A DNA stretch of 64,000 nucleotides from Kalaharituber pfeilii (GCA_015179045.1 WHUZ01000057.1:248001-312000), one strand, 5' to 3'; positions 1-11,696 are shown, counted from the stretch's first letter. Translations and numbers: made by a program. Notes: generated by a model from the letters alone, not told the origin.

Positions 1-224
1 GGTCATGAGTTTCTTGAGATGGCCGAGCTTTTGCATATACAAGTGGGTCAGAACACCTTGGTGTTTATTCATTTGTTTTGTTTTATTTTCTGCCTACATC
101 GCAAGGTGGAATCGTGGGTGCAGGTAACTTTTACACTTGGTCTGGCTTGTGCGGTTGGTTTTGCTTTTCCGTCTTCAATTTAGGTGAGGAAGGTGGGCCA
201 TTATGTAACTTGTTATCTTTTCGT

Positions 225-534
225 TTTTTTTTTTTTTTTTATATCATTACTCGCATACCGCCCTATGGGCTATGGCGAGGTATTTATTAACGAAAGACAA
301 ACAAATCAACATCCCTAACTAAATGTAGTGCCCGCGACTCTCGTACATTGTGCGGGTGGTCAACACAGCCTACTTCCTCCGCCTGTCCGGCTCGTATTGA
401 GTGGTCCTCAAAATCTTCCCGCCTAACCTGACTCTGTCTATTTCGGTCTCCTCCTCCAAATACACCACGACCGAGCTAGTCTTCTTGCCTTCCTCCATCA
501 GCTCGGCCTTTCGTCTCAACCACCTTATCCCCAC
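225..534 (-). mobile_element. 5'-truncated ORF1-only LINE copy, tail A
   Basis: The insertion reads on the minus strand from a partial ORF1 C-terminus into tail A and a poly(A) run, seen as poly(T) from 225. It is flanked by a perfect 13-bp target-site duplication, GTTATCTTTTCGT, at 212-224 and 535-547. The ORF1 remnant (about 540-350) shows the family signature: a KTSSVVVYLE stretch, a VRLGG motif and a C-terminal YEPDRRRK. No RT or RNase H sequence lies between the ORF1 stop and the tail. The flanks 1-224 and 548-618 hold no recognisable gene. Confidence 0.8.
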
Positions 535-618
535 GTTATCTTTTCGTAGATAAGCACTCTATGGCTCTCCTTATAGGCCAGCAGGGCAGCATACAAGTGA
601 TGAAACACACACATATAC

Positions 619-963
619 TAGTGAGCGGCACCAGCTAGCTCGAGCCGAGCTGGAGGGTGAGCTCGAGCCAGCTCGTGAGTAAGTGAGCTCGGCTCGAGCC
701 TGGATTGATTATATACATAATATTGACAAACTAAACTAAACTAAGCTAAATTTTCATCTTTCTCACTACTATCAGCTAAATTGTGCATTTCGAAGTTGTT
801 GGTAGGTCAGAATGAGCTCCAAGTCTCTAATTTTTACTATATTAGGTATTTACAGTTTATGAAACCTTGCACTGGCTAAGCATTTTAGCGAGCTGTCAAG
901 AAAAACACAAGCATGATCTTGGCTCGTTTGAGCTCGAGCTGGCTCGGCTCGTGCCGCTCACTA
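619..963. mobile_element. hAT-type MITE, copy 1
   Basis: The ends are inverted repeats of TAGTGAGCGGCAC type, and a perfect 8-bp duplication ACATATAC flanks them (611-618 and 964-971). Eight-base duplications with TAG...CTA ends are characteristic of hAT transposons. The 345-bp body has no coding capacity and contains GAGCTCGAGC-rich subterminal repeats. A second copy lies at 62190-62480. Copy 1 is longer because the left subterminal GCTCGAGCC region is expanded. Confidence 0.9.
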
Positions 964-1704
964 ACATATACACAAGCAACAAAAGAAACAGAAAAAAAAA
1001 GCAACGACAGACGTGGAAACTCGGGCTGAAGAATTCTCAGAGACCTTGTCCCTCTCTATGGAGGCCACATTCCGATCCACATCTCTAAAGATCACTGCCG
1101 CGCCGGTGGGGCACGAGACGCGACCTAGTAGAGGGCTCGCTAGCCTGGAATCTTTACAGACACTCCTGGAAGGAGAACGCAGGAGGGCAGAGGCACGTGC
1201 CCTATGCTTCCCCAACGAACACTTACGGGAAAAACCCTAGGACAGCCGACACCTGAGAGGCTCCCTGATCCACAGACCCACCCTCCCATTAGCAATACTA
1301 CCCACCCTCCTGGCAGTGGTAGAGCTCGTGGCAGAAAGGCGGCGGAACTTGAGGGATCCCGGAGCTGTGAGGCTTGCATGGGTTAAGGCCCATGTGGGGA
1401 TAGAGGGCAATGAGATCGCAGATGAGAGGGCCAATGAGGGGGCCAGATGCATGAGGTACGATGGGCAGGCCACTGAGGGCGGTCTGCGCCAGGAGTTAGC
1501 TCGAAAGAGAAAGGAGGAGAGGGAGCGAGCTGGGTCCGGGAAGGGCAAGTTCGTGAAGTGGTGCAGAAGGGCCCTCACCAACTACACCTGGCTGCGAACT
1601 GGGAAAGGCGGAGCCATGTGGAGGAGGAAAATCAGTGGAGAGGAGGCGCGGTCCTCTTGTGGAGCAGCTTGGAGTGCAGAACATGTGGTGTTCGAGTGTG
1701 GTGA

Positions 1705-1736
<32 letters not shown>

Positions 1737-2628
1737 ATAACCCCGCTTGCAGCGCCAAGCCATGGCAGGGTCCCTGGGCACGCCCTCGAAGCCCGGAGAC
1801 AGGCTTAACAAACAAAGAAATTTCTATCTACTTCTACAACCTGAAACCAGAAACCTCCGGACGGTCCAAAACCTGATTCCAGAAACCTCCGGACGGTCCT
1901 TCCGGTTTCTGCCTCAGGGAGGCTCCACTATATATCTCCCCCTCTCCCCCCTCCCGCTTCTCCACACTTTCGCATCCCGGCAAGCAAACTTCTCCGACGG
2001 CAAACCGCACGGCGCCCTAGAACCTGATCCCGGAGAAGAACCTTTCCAACTCATCCCACTCCTCCCCATTCTCTGCTGTCCTTTTCCAGTTCTTCTCCAT
2101 ATTCCCCCATTCTCTAAAGCCTTCTGGGCGAAATCTCTGCTGACTGCACTGGAAGGCTAGGTGCGCCCCCGTCTGGACCTCCCCGCAGCTGCACTTCTCC
2201 GATTCCGCTGCTCCCATCCTCTTCAACCACACCCCGCATCTTCCTCTCTCCAAGCGCATGGCAGTGAAGTTGGACACCGCTGTCCTATTCCACTCCATGA
2301 CCTTTCCCTTTCCAAAGCCCTCCACTTCTCTCTTCTCCTTCCTCCACGCCTTCACCCTCTGGCGCAACCCACTTCCGGTGGCCACCTCCTTCCCCTGCAT
2401 CACCGTCCCCTTCTTTACCCACTCATCTGCCTTCTCATTTCCTGCGATTCCGATGTGAGCCTTGACCCACATCAGCTTCGCATCTCCTCCCTTGTTCTTC
2501 CTCCTCGCTACCGCGTCCACCACCCTTCTCACATCCTCGGTCTTTCCCTTTCCCTCCTTGCCTGCCTTCTGAATCGCCATGACAGCAGCTTCAGAATCTA
2601 AGCAAACCAGGACCGGTACCTCCTCCGG
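1705..2628 (-). mobile_element. LINE type C, 5'-truncated, inserted in type B
   Basis: The copy carries a minus-strand RNase H/C-terminal ORF2 fragment ending near 2017 in FFSGIRF, a 3' UTR, tail C and poly(A) (poly(T) 1705-1729). The duplication TCGAGTGTGGTGA occurs at 1692-1704 and 2629-2641. The RNase H part shows CLDSEAAV and WVKAHIGIAGNEKADEW, so the catalytic Asp and His residues are present. A cysteine motif CSCGEVQTGAHLAFQC follows. It is one of the better preserved type C fragments in the window. Confidence 0.85.
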
Positions 2629-2678
2629 TCGAGTGTGGTGAGCAGGAGCGGCCCAAGAGAAAGAAGGAGAGTGGTGAG

Positions 2679-3129
2679 TGTGATAACTGGCAAGCCGAAG
2701 CGGGTTACCGAAGGGACTTGGATGGCCGAATACAGCCAGCAATAGCAGCGGCCGAACGACGGATCAGTATGATCGTGACCTCAGTGCGACTCAACATGAA
2801 GCGACCAGCTGCGTACTAACATAGAGATTATCTCAACAGATCGAATGGGTAGCACTACTGACTATCTTAGTAGTTTTCCTCATGTTCTCTTGCATCATAA
2901 TGCTAGCAAGCTTCATGAGTGTGTGTGTGTCTGTGTCATCATTATCTGCTTGTTCAGTACTCGTTCACTTCGTCTACAAATATCTGTTCATTCGCTCTTC
3001 TGTAACGAGTTCCACACTGGTCAACTCAATAGTAACAATACAGCTAGACTCTCCTTGCGTCGTGTGCCTCCGTACCCACGAATACTACGGGTCATCTTTT
3101 AGTCAAGTGCTCTCGCTGTATTCCTTACA
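2679..3129. mobile_element. Solo LTR (451 bp)
   Basis: The segment begins TGTGATAACTGG and ends CCTTACA, which is the TG...CA structure of an LTR. It is flanked by a perfect 5-bp duplication GTGAG (2674-2678 and 3130-3134) and interrupts the type B LINE. Excising it restores the type B reading into the terminal segment at 3135. No internal retroelement sequence remains, so it is best explained as a solo LTR left by LTR-LTR recombination. Its superfamily (gypsy or copia) cannot be told from the LTR alone. Confidence 0.85.
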
Positions 3130-4722
3130 GTGAGATGGTCACCTGGCAGTGCTGGGAGGACTTAGAGGAGAAGGGGTGGAAGCAGGAGGGGGTAGAGGGC
3201 AACCCAGTCGAGGTATGGTTCGCCAGCCTCGACCTGGGCTAGCTGAAGGGCCGACGGGTACGTTGTGTATCAAGCGTGTACATAGTGTAGATAAGTAGCT
3301 GCTTTAACCTGACCCGGGTATACGGGTCCCTGCCATAGGCTGGTAGCCTGTAAGCGGGGCTACGTGAATTAAAAAAAAAAAAAAAAAAAAAAACCCTCCT
3401 GACAGACACCGACAAAGAGGAATGGGGAAGGGCCACAGCGGACGTAGAAGGTGAGGGCTGGAACGCCTTCTACACAGACGGGAGCCGAATGGACAACATC
3501 ACCGGCGCAGGCAATCACCGGCGCAGGCACATATGCCAATGGCCGCCCGACCTCCATGCACATGGGCCTACAGAGCACGGTTAACGACGCGGAGCTCATA
3601 GCCATGGGCGAAGTATTAGAACACCAGGAGGGAGAACTACGGATAGTGACCGACTCCAAGGTAGCCATCTCCAAACTCCAAAAAATAGCCAATGGGGAAC
3701 CCACCTACGAAGGCGTGACACAACTAGTCAGGGAAAAATGGGAGGCGAGAGCCCTGAGTGGCGACCTAGACGTAGCAATAATGAGGGTGAAAGGCCACAA
3801 AGGGGTCAAGGGGAACACAGAAGCAGACAGGGCCGCCAAGATAGGTGTCCACCTCCAAGCAGTTACCCCCTGACCTTGCGGCACATTGACTAATATGATC
3901 TGACCGACCCTCCATTCCAATACCAAGACGAGACGATCACCGAGGCGGGGATAAAACAACTGTCTAGAGCTTGGAAAGCCACGGAAAAGAACTGACTGGA
4001 ACTTAGCTACAGACCACTAACACGACTAGGACGAAGAGTATCGACACTTGCGGGCATACTGGGGGGGCAAGGGATTGAGAGGGTGGCGATACACAATCCG
4101 CAAAGCAGAAAGTCCAGACTGCTGGTGGTGCGGGGAGGAGGAGGAATCCACCACCCATGTGCTCACCAGGTGCAGAACATGGAAAGGGAAATGGCCGGGG
4201 GGAGAGCAGATCTGATCAGGCCACCAAAGAACAAAGACAAAGACCCCTTGGTAGACATTTTAGAATGGGCGGGACCTCTCTAGATGGACGGCGGAAATAA
4301 AGGACTAGTTTTCTGTTGTGTGACATTCATTCATCCGTTTACCTGTACTTGACGCTTTGTCCTCATTTCTACCTCGAGTTTATTTTTCTGTTTACCTGTA
4401 CTTAGCCTCAATCTCGCTATAGCCCCTAGGGCGGCACGCGAGTACTGATATTAAAAAGGAAAAAAAAAAAAAAAAACGATCCACATCTTTACAATTTCAT
4501 AAACTTGGATAGTTTATACCCGGGTGCCACTGCATTTGAGTTCTGTAGAAGCGCTATCGGGGTCACGAATAATTGTAAAGAACTTGCTGTGGAGGACAGA
4601 TTGATCGAAGTTCTCTATATATATATGCCCTGTTGCCGTTCGTTCGGGAGTCGGAAGTTGCATCCAACCTTTGCCCTACTCCCATTGAGACCTCAAAAGG
4701 AGAGATTTTTAAGCTTTTTTTG

Positions 4723-4773
4723 GGGCGGCACGCGAGTAATGATATATATAAAAAAAAAATTAAAAAAAAAAAC
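4723..4773 (+). mobile_element. Tail-A-only micro-insertion (51 bp)
   Basis: Only GGGCGGCACGCGAGTAATGA and the following A-rich run are present, flanked by the duplication CTTTTTTTG (4714-4722 and 4774-4782). It is a retroposed LINE 3' end with no coding sequence. Confidence 0.75.
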
Positions 4774-4782
4774 CTTTTTTTG

Positions 4783-6202
4783 ATCTTTTGGGGGTCACAT
4801 AACATCGCATAAAAGCTACCAACCTATGGCAAGGATGCGTATACCCGGGCCAGGTTAGTGACAACTGACTACAAGTAGTTTTACGTACAAACGCTATACA
4901 CCCATCGTACCCAAAGTAATTTCTGGTCCTGCACCTTAGCGCATACCTCGCCCGACTTTGCTCCGAGTCATAGTTGTATTTTCCACGCCTGTGATGGCCT
5001 CCACCTTGTCTGTCGACGGCCTCTGAACCGCCCCTGTGCATTTCTGGAGGGCCTGACATTGGAGCTGTGGGGAAGCTGAAAGAATTGGCGTTGCACCGGA
5101 ATAGGCTAAGCCTTGTGACACCGGGTTGTCGCTCTGGCATAAAGAATGGATCTTTGATTATTCTTCTTTGACGGTTCTTTGATTATTTGGACTTCTTTCA
5201 TTATTAGACTTCTTTGACATAGAATCTTTGTTTACTTTGTGATTCGAGTTATTACGTTCTTTGCTTCCTTTGTTCACATGTAGATTAAAAGGAGCATGTT
5301 TGTTCTATAATGAGGAAAGCAAGCAATCCTTTCAGCACTCTTGCATTACTACACTTCGCACCCACGGTTCGCATTCACTGTTCAACAACACAAGGTCCAA
5401 AACATCAGCGCTTGTGGTACCAGCCAACCATTGAGCGCAGCAAATACCATCCGCATGCAACAAATCAGGGCACGGAGGAACCATCAAGAACAGCATCACC
5501 AACAAACAAGACTTAACAAAATGCTGGTTCTGAGGAACGTCTCATGCTCAGTACACAAAGCTCTTGGGAAACTGCCAGCGTACCAGGACAAAGAGCCAGT
5601 GGAAATGGATACCGAGAACAAAGCCACTCGGTACCTTGATATCTCTGTCAGTCGGAAGAGCATTCTGGATTGAGTACAAGACAACGAATAAAGTGTACTT
5701 AGTTTCATTTTCCTTCTGTTCAGAAACGGAGGTTCATGGCCCGACAAACTGCAATGGCCCGGCAACGATTCCCACCAACACCCCCACCAGACTGCTACGA
5801 TTATGACCAGTCAAGACAGCCTGTCGAGGAAGATAGATTCAAGCCACGGGATGCTAATTTCAGCACCCCCACAAAGGTCAATACCAAGTACCGCACGGCT
5901 ATATAACTCCGCCAGTTACCCCAACTGCGGATTATTCAATGACCGACAGCTAGCTTATCCAAGAGCCACAGCAATCTCAGATATACGCCATGCTGTCTTG
6001 ATGTATCTTCCCATATATCAACTATCGTATAGCAGTTCAATTTACCTATTTCCTGGCCTATGTTGAGTTGGACATCAATTTATCGATTTTCATTTTCCTG
6101 TGCACTTTATCAATATCCCCACTTTTTGAACATTCTTTTAATACCACTTTCAAGCGGAAATTTCCTCAGAACCAGAAAGCTGTGCTAGGAATAATAGTAC
6201 AC
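4783..6202. other. Intergenic stretch with a possible coding scrap
   Basis: No intact gene was recognised. A 56-codon open frame at 5736-5906 (+) reads plausibly as protein, starting MARQTAMARQRFPPTPPPDC. It could be a relic of a retroelement gag or an unspliced exon, but nothing identifies it. The rest, including the TTTGATTATT-rich stretch at 5150-5240, shows no feature. Confidence 0.3.
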
Positions 6203-7180
6203 TTTTTTTTTTTTTTTTTTTTATATCATTAATCGCATACCGCCCTGTGGGCTATGGCGATGTCTTAAATACATAAATGAGTCAAACATAAATGATTCAA
6301 CAGGGAGATGAATGAAGTTGTGAAAACATAAATGTAACGAAACGCTCCCCTATGCTTCTCCCAGCATCTCAATTAATCTCCCTAACGGGTCTCCCTCCTC
6401 TTCCCCAGTCCGGGGGGGCTTTCTAATATCCTCCATCCCCCCTAGCCATCTCCTCCGCCATACTCTGCATTCCTCTAGGACGTGTCTCGTCGTTTCATCG
6501 CCTTCTCCGCACCATCTGCACTCCGGGCTGTCTTCTTTTCCTATATGGTATCTCCACGCCCGCAGGCCCTTCGTCCCTTTTTTTTTTTTTTTTTTTTTTT
6601 TTCTTTCACGTGACCCCGCTTGTAGCTGTTCGCCATGGCAGGGCGGCCCTTCGTCCCCAGCAAGCCTGCCAACCGTGCGGTCTGGTGTCCGAGTCTTTTT
6701 AGTGGTCTGTAGGACAGTCCCAATCTTCCTCTTTCTTCTGCTCTCTCTTTTTTGGCTTCCTGTCTCAGTCCGGCCTCCGTTACAACCTCAGGTTCGTTCT
6801 GTAAGGCCATGCCTACCTTCGCCGCCTTGTCCGCTTCTTCGTTCCCGGAAATGCCCCTGTGCCCCTTGACCCAGATTACGGCCGTGTCTCGGTCTCCTCC
6901 CTCGATCCTTCTCACCCATGACTCCCTGAGCAGTTGTGCCGCTCCTTCGTGCATAGGGATGCCGCTGGCAATGGCTGACATCTTGGTTATTGCAAACTTT
7001 GAATCCGTGAGAATCAGCAGCTCCCCTTCCGTCCTGTTCATCGCTTCACTTATCGCGTATAACTCAGCGTCGTTCACTGTGGCGTGTGTGCCTAGGTATA
7101 TCGACTCCTTTCTGCCCCCTCTACCACTCCTGCCCCCGCTCTCCTCCCCATCCCACTGCCATACACATGATGTTTTGAGG
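6203..7180 (-). mobile_element. LINE type A fragment (RNase H to tail A)
   Basis: Poly(T) at 6203-6222 and tail A are followed on the minus strand by ORF2 C-terminal sequence. The RNase H part includes NDAELYAISEAM, ILTDSKFAI, WVKGHRGISGNEEADKAAK and the SYRPLKRLG linker. A cysteine motif near 6500-6545 is interrupted by the micro-insertion at 6578-6644. The 5' boundary near 7180 is approximate because I found no clear duplication. Confidence 0.75.
6578..6644 (-). mobile_element. Tail-B/C-only micro-insertion (67 bp)
   Basis: Poly(T) followed by CACGTGACCCCGCTTGTAGC and a CCATGGCAGGG end, flanked by a perfect 13-bp duplication GGCCCTTCGTCCC (6565-6577 and 6645-6657). It splits the type A LINE ORF2 but carries no coding sequence itself. 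Confidence 0.85.
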
Positions 7181-7288
7181 AGGAAGGTGTGACCCTTTCA
7201 CGGCTGTACAACCAAAGGCCAGCCATGACAACCAGACTAGGGCTACCCCTGCGAAGCGTAAACAGGTTGGCATGTGTCACCAGAGTGA

Positions 7289-7598
7289 TTTTTTGTTTTT
7301 TTATATATATCATTACTCATATACCACCCTATAGGCTATAACAAGGTTTAAATACATAAAAGGGAAAATATTAGAATCAAAGGAACACAAGTAGATTATG
7401 TCTGAGCGCAAGGATACGGAAAATGACAGAAATAAACGTCGCAAGTTAAAAAGTCGAACACCAGTCTAGAAGTTCCACCAATGTGTCTCTGTCTCCGTCT
7501 TTTGGGGGATTCCGTAGATCTGCCTCCCCCCCCCGGCCATCTCCGTTTCCATACTCTGCATGCGGTCATGAAGTGCGTGGTAGTTTCCGGTTCATCCC
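7289..7598 (-). mobile_element. LINE type A 3' fragment (310 bp)
   Basis: It holds tail A, a 3' UTR and the last part of ORF2, including a CRVWKRRWPGG stretch typical of the type A C-terminus. It is flanked by the perfect 12-bp duplication TCACCAGAGTGA (7277-7288 and 7599-7610). Confidence 0.85.
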
Positions 7599-7962
7599 TC
7601 ACCAGAGTGAGCCTAAGCATACTAGGCAAATAAATCTCCAACAAAGCAAACCAACTGTTAGTGACAAAACATGTTCAGCGCAACGGGAGAGGGAGGAGAT
7701 GCCAGCTAGACCAAATGAGGAGGATGCTGAGGATATTGATCAGGACAGTGATGAACAAGAGTCTGACGACTCAGACTTTCCGCTTGTAAGTAGGCATTCT
7801 TTATTTACCAAGACTCCATGAATTAACTCTTATTAGGACTCCCTTGGCAGTGAAAGTCCTCTCTGTCATGACCCAGCACCCGCGTCGCCACACTCAGAGT
7901 AATGCAATGGCCGGTTAGTCGAATTCTCAGGGTAAGCCGGTTACCGGTTATTCGCAGCACTC

Positions 7963-8749
7963 ATTTTTTTTTTTTTTTTTTTTTTTTATCATTACTCGCG
8001 TGCCGCCCTAGGGGCTATGGCGAGGGTTAAGTACAGGAAAGATAAAGTAAGAAAGTAACAGAAAGGAAAATAAATAAATGAATAAGAGATGTAGAGACTA
8101 TAGTTGTCCCGCCCATTCTAAAATGTCTACCAGAAAGTCCTTGTCCTTTGCTCTTGGGTGGGTTGATCAAGTCTGCTCTTGCACCTGGTAAGCACATGCG
8201 TAGTAGATTCCTTCTCTTCTCCGCACCACCGAAATTCCGGGCTCTCTGCTTTGCCGATTGTATATCGCCATCCCCTTAAGTCCTTACCCCCTATTATGCG
8301 CGCGAAGGTTCATACCCTCCGCCCCCAGTCGTGTTAGTAGTCTGTAGGTGAGATCTAGTCGGTTCCTCTCCACGGCTCTCCAGGTTCTGCTCAATTGTCT
8401 CATCCCCGATTCGGTGACGATTTCGTCTTGGTATTGGAGGTGGGCGCCTATTTTGGTGGCTTTGTCAGCATCCGAGTTACCCTTGATCCCTATGTGGCTT
8501 TTCACCCACATTATTGCTACGTGTAGGTCGCCTCTCACGGCTCTGGCCTCCCATTTTTCCCTAACCAGTTGTACCGCGCCTTCGTATTTTTTTTTTTTTT
8601 TATATCATTACTCGCTTGCCGCCCTAATGGCTATGGCGAGGACGCCTTGGTATGTGGGTTCACCGTTGGCTATCTTTTGGAGCTTAGATATAGCTATCTT
8701 GGAATCGGTGACTATTAGCAGTTCTCCCTCCTGGTGTTTTATTGCTTCG
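7963..8749 (-). mobile_element. LINE type A 3' fragment
   Basis: Tail A and poly(A) (poly(T) near 7964-7987) follow a minus-strand RNase H/C-terminal ORF2 remnant. LLIVTDSKIAISKLQ, IMWVKSHIGIKGN and YRLLTRLG are readable across 8300-8749. The duplication is CGCAGCACTC (7953-7962 and 8750-8759). It hosts a micro-insertion at 8588-8642. The flanking host DNA carries GGTAAGCCGG on both sides. Confidence 0.8.
8588..8642 (-). mobile_element. Tail-A-only micro-insertion (55 bp)
   Basis: Poly(T), then TATCATTACTCGCTTGCC and a hairpin-bearing end. It is flanked by CGCCTTSGTAT (8577-8587 and 8643-8653, one mismatch) within RNase H sequence of the surrounding LINE. Confidence 0.75.
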
Positions 8750-8782
8750 CGCAGCACTCTCATGGTAAGCCGGCTACCGATC

Positions 8783-8817
8783 TTTTTTTTTTTTTTTATT
8801 TCATTACTCGCGTAGGT
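8783..8817 (-). mobile_element. Shortest tail-A-only micro-insertion (35 bp)
   Basis: Poly(T) plus only TTTCATTACTCGCGTAGG, flanked by the perfect duplication TACCGATC (8775-8782 and 8818-8825). It does not even contain the complete tail hairpin. Confidence 0.7.
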
Positions 8818-9070
8818 TACCGATCGCTCTTGGTGAAAATTCTGCACTCGCCGCCACCGCTTGATGTTGCCTCCGCTTACTGCCGCCTTGTCTCCACTTA
8901 TCGCCGCCCTGCCTCTGCCCATCGCCGCTTTGCCTCTGCTTCTTAGGCCGAAGGGCCCATCATGGATATAAGGGCCCTATCTGGCCATCTTGTAGATAGT
9001 TCTTTCTGTTGTTCTGTCAATCAACCGATCCGTCAGGCCGTGAACTATTGACCCCTTCGAACCCTTGATA

Positions 9071-9125
9071 ATCGCCATAGCCCTTAGGGCGGCACGCGAT
9101 TCATGATATATATAAAAAAAAAAAA
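9071..9125 (+). mobile_element. Tail-A-only micro-insertion (55 bp)
   Basis: ATCGCCATAGCCCTTAGGGC and the rest of tail A plus poly(A), flanked by the perfect 12-bp duplication GAACCCTTGATA (9059-9070 and 9126-9137). Confidence 0.85.
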
Positions 9126-9474
9126 GAACCCTTGATACCTCTGTACCCTTGACACCTTTTGAACTCTTAAACCTCCTGGAACACTCCTCTTGAACCTTGT
9201 TACCCTGAACCGACCTGAACCTCCGAATTCGCTAGAACGTATCCCTTGGTAGCATAGCCCGCCCGCCCGTGATACCACCGAGGAGCGACCGGGGTTGCGA
9301 CTGGTTACAAATGCATGAACTCAACAGCCGCAGGTCGTGCGACGAGAGCGACAGCAACCACAACAACAGCAACCACCACAACAGCAACGGGTAGGGCCAC
9401 AGTAACAGCAAGGTAGAGCAGTACCAAGATGGCGTCAGCATATGAGTAGGCATCTGAGTATTCTGGAGGAGCTT

Positions 9475-10154
9475 TTTTTTTTTTTTTTTTTTTTTTATAT
9501 CATTAATCACTTACCACCCTATAGGCTATAACAATACTTTAGATACATGATAGAAAAATAAAAGGACAATAATGAAATTAAAAGGAAAGGTTTAAGGTTT
9601 CCGCGTCGTCTTGCTCCGCTCGTCCTATTCCTCTAACATCTCCACCAGCCTTCTCAACGGGTCTTCTTTCCCTTTCTTGTTCCTGGGGGGTCTCCTGACG
9701 TCCTCCTCCCCCCCGAGCCATCTCCTCCGCCATGCCCCGCATTCCTCGAGTACGTGTGTCGTTGTCTCTTCTTTCTCTCCACACCACCTGCAGTCCGGAC
9801 CGTCTGGTCTGCCTTGCCTATCTGCCACCTCCATGCGCGCAGTCCCTTTCCCCCCAGAAGGCCTGCTATCCGTCCGGTCGCACGTACTAGTCTCTCTAAT
9901 GGTCGATAGGATAGGTTCAGTCTGTTCCGTTCGCTCGCTCTCTCTCTCTTAGCTCTCTGTCTCAATCCCGCCTCCGTCACCATGTCTGGTTCGTCTTGTA
10001 ACGCTGTGCCTATCCTGGCCGCCTTGTCCGCCTCCTCGTTGCCGGGAATGCCTCTATGTCCTTTGAGCCATAATATGGCCGTGTCCCGGTCCCCTCGTTC
10101 GACTCTCCTCTCCCAGGCTCTTCGTAAGTGCACAGATGCTCCGTCGCATGTGGG
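9475..10154 (-). mobile_element. LINE type A 3' fragment (680 bp)
   Basis: The minus strand reads RNase H (ILWLKGHRGIPGNEEADKAA), the SYRPLERL linker, a C-x2-C...H-x4-C motif (CRWCGEKEETTTHVLEEC), the ORF2 end and tail A with poly(A). The perfect 14-bp duplication TTCTGGAGGAGCTT lies at 9461-9474 and 10155-10168. Confidence 0.85.
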
Positions 10155-10168
10155 TTCTGGAGGAGCTT

Positions 10169-11028
10169 CTGGGTAACCATCCAGGTTTTCAGGAAGCTTT
10201 GGGGCACCTGCTGGACCTTAACAACTCCCACTGGCACCTCTTAGCCATCTACAAGTGCTTACCTGACACTCCACTACAACCTCCGCAGACCACGTATAAC
10301 GTCACGTGACTGCGGCCGAATTTCGACTTCCAGAGCAGCTATCGACACGGCGTCAACAGCAAAAGACGCCCCTCGGCCAGAGGTCGCGGGGAACCCAGAT
10401 AACCCAAGGGGACGACCAAATTACAGAAAGCCCCATAGGAAAATGAAATCCTCCCTCCCAAAACACATTCTCCAACAGCGCCCACAAACCCCACTCTACC
10501 TTGTCGGAACATTACATCCATTGCCACCTGTTGCTATTATTATTATCTTTTCTGTTATTTTGTCGTTCCACTCATGCATTAAGCCTCGCTATTGGACTGT
10601 GTATGAATTACGCCACAATGCCAACCTTTATGTGGCTTACGCCACGGCATTCTCTGTCCAAGACACGCATCCCGTGCCTTTCTCACCTTTCCTGATATGA
10701 TATCTTCCCTGATAATTTCCTATTCAGTCATGGTTCACAAGTCACGTTATGTTATGCTTTCTCATGTATATAAACCTGCTGTTCTTGCGACTCTGAGTTC
10801 AATAGACTCAACGGTATCTCTATATCTAGCCCTCACCGTGACAAAGCAGCCTTCGCAGACCCTCCCGCTAGTATATACCTCGCCATAGCCCATAGGGCGG
10901 CACGCAAGTAATGATAAAAAAAAAAAAAAAAAAAAAAAAAATCTCGCTGCCCACGCAATCTCCCGCTGCCCACGTACTTTCTCTTACTCTTACCTTTGCC
11001 CTTATCTTCATAATGATCATACATTCGC
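10169..11028. other. Intergenic DNA with one LINE tail
   Basis: No gene was recognised. A plus-strand tail A with poly(A) sits at about 10878-10940 without an obvious duplication. A TATA-like stretch near 10770 (CATGTATATAAACC) followed by short downstream sequence would fit an LTR promoter, but no LTR ends were found. Confidence 0.35.
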
Positions 11029-11029
11029 A

Positions 11030-11397
11030 AGTGGAGAGCACAGCAGCTGCAAATTGGGGGACCTGGTTCTGGTGTACAATAGCCAGCTTGATAAGCAGTG
11101 GTCTACTGTAGAAAGTTTGACAATAGGTAGATGGGGCCCTACCTCATCTGCTCTATTAGGTATGACAGGGGGACCTACCTTCTCACAGAGTTGGATGGCA
11201 CGCCCATGGATTCCGTAATCCTCGGGGACCGAATTAAGAAGTTCTTTCCACGTAGGAGGGTAGATAAGATCGATGATGACTCTGAGGCATTACAGTATGA
11301 GCAGTATAGGAGGTGGGTCGAGATGTCGAGATGTCGAGATGTTGAGATATTGAGGTGTGGGCAGGTTGGTAGGTATAGATCTCGTTTCTATTGAACC
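11030..11397 (+). pseudogene. LTR-retrotransposon integrase C-terminus remnant
   Basis: The reading LGDLVLVYNSQLDKQW (about 11054-11101) followed in a shifted frame by GPYLICSIRYDRGTYLLTEL and DGTPMDSVILGDRIKKFF matches the GPY/F and SH3-like end of Ty3/gypsy integrases. There, such a segment follows a K/W-rich stretch and ends in a GDRLKRF-like motif. One frameshift lies near 11125. The rest of the polyprotein is absent upstream. A purine-rich run at about 11515-11528 could be the old polypurine tract. Confidence 0.6.
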
Positions 11398-11696
11398 GTT
11401 TGCACATTCGCTTAATTTCGTTTGCTCGTTTGCTTGTTTGCTTGCTTTTTCTTACTTCGCTTGATTGATAATCTGCTTCTTTTCTTTATCGCGATCGGTC
11501 CACTCTTTTTTCATAGGGGGGTGGGAAAATGATGTTGAAACTGACGGATTTGGCGGAAGTTATTGTGGAAGGGTCATCTTATCCGGTCACTTTGACGTCA
11601 TTGAGCGCGGTAGCGACGAGGTTTTTTTTAGCTCTTCCTGAAAGCTGCTGTTTTCATCTATTGCTTGCACTTTTTTCACTTTTTCTACTCGCTACG

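Larger units (their letters stand above)
1317..3392 (+). mobile_element. LINE type B, 5'-truncated, inserted in the type A copy
   Basis: Type B RNase H sequence (KAHVGIEGNE, about 1380-1430) runs to tail B (about 3320-3368) and poly(A). The target duplication is ACCCTCCTGRCAG (1304-1316 and 3393-3405, one mismatch). Removing it rejoins the type A frame LPTLL-DTDKEEW. It was itself interrupted twice, at 1705-2628 and at 2679-3129. An almost intact relative lies at 30470-31404. Confidence 0.85.
1085..4476 (+). mobile_element. LINE type A, 5'-truncated, hosting nested insertions
   Basis: This insertion starts inside the RT-RNase H linker and ends with tail A and poly(A) at about 4410-4476. The duplication CGATCCACATCT occurs at 1073-1084 and 4477-4488. 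The coding order is linker (1085-1316), interruption by another LINE (1317-3392), then RNase H and the cysteine/histidine-rich end (3406-4283). In the RNase H part YTDGS, NDAEL and VTDSK motifs are visible, along with an NTEADRAAK segment. The reading frame is broken by a short local duplication near 3505-3530 and by an extra 60-70 bp near 3865-3930. It is a dead copy. Confidence 0.85.

Noticed and set aside
1300..1330. Apparent chimera joining type A linker to type B RNase H
   Set aside because: The flank ACCCTCCTGRCAG recurs at 3393-3405 right after poly(A), so this is a nested insertion, not template switching.
6541..7077. A 178-residue minus-strand protein ending in poly-lysine
   Set aside because: The lysines come from the poly(A) of a LINE tail inserted into RNase H sequence.
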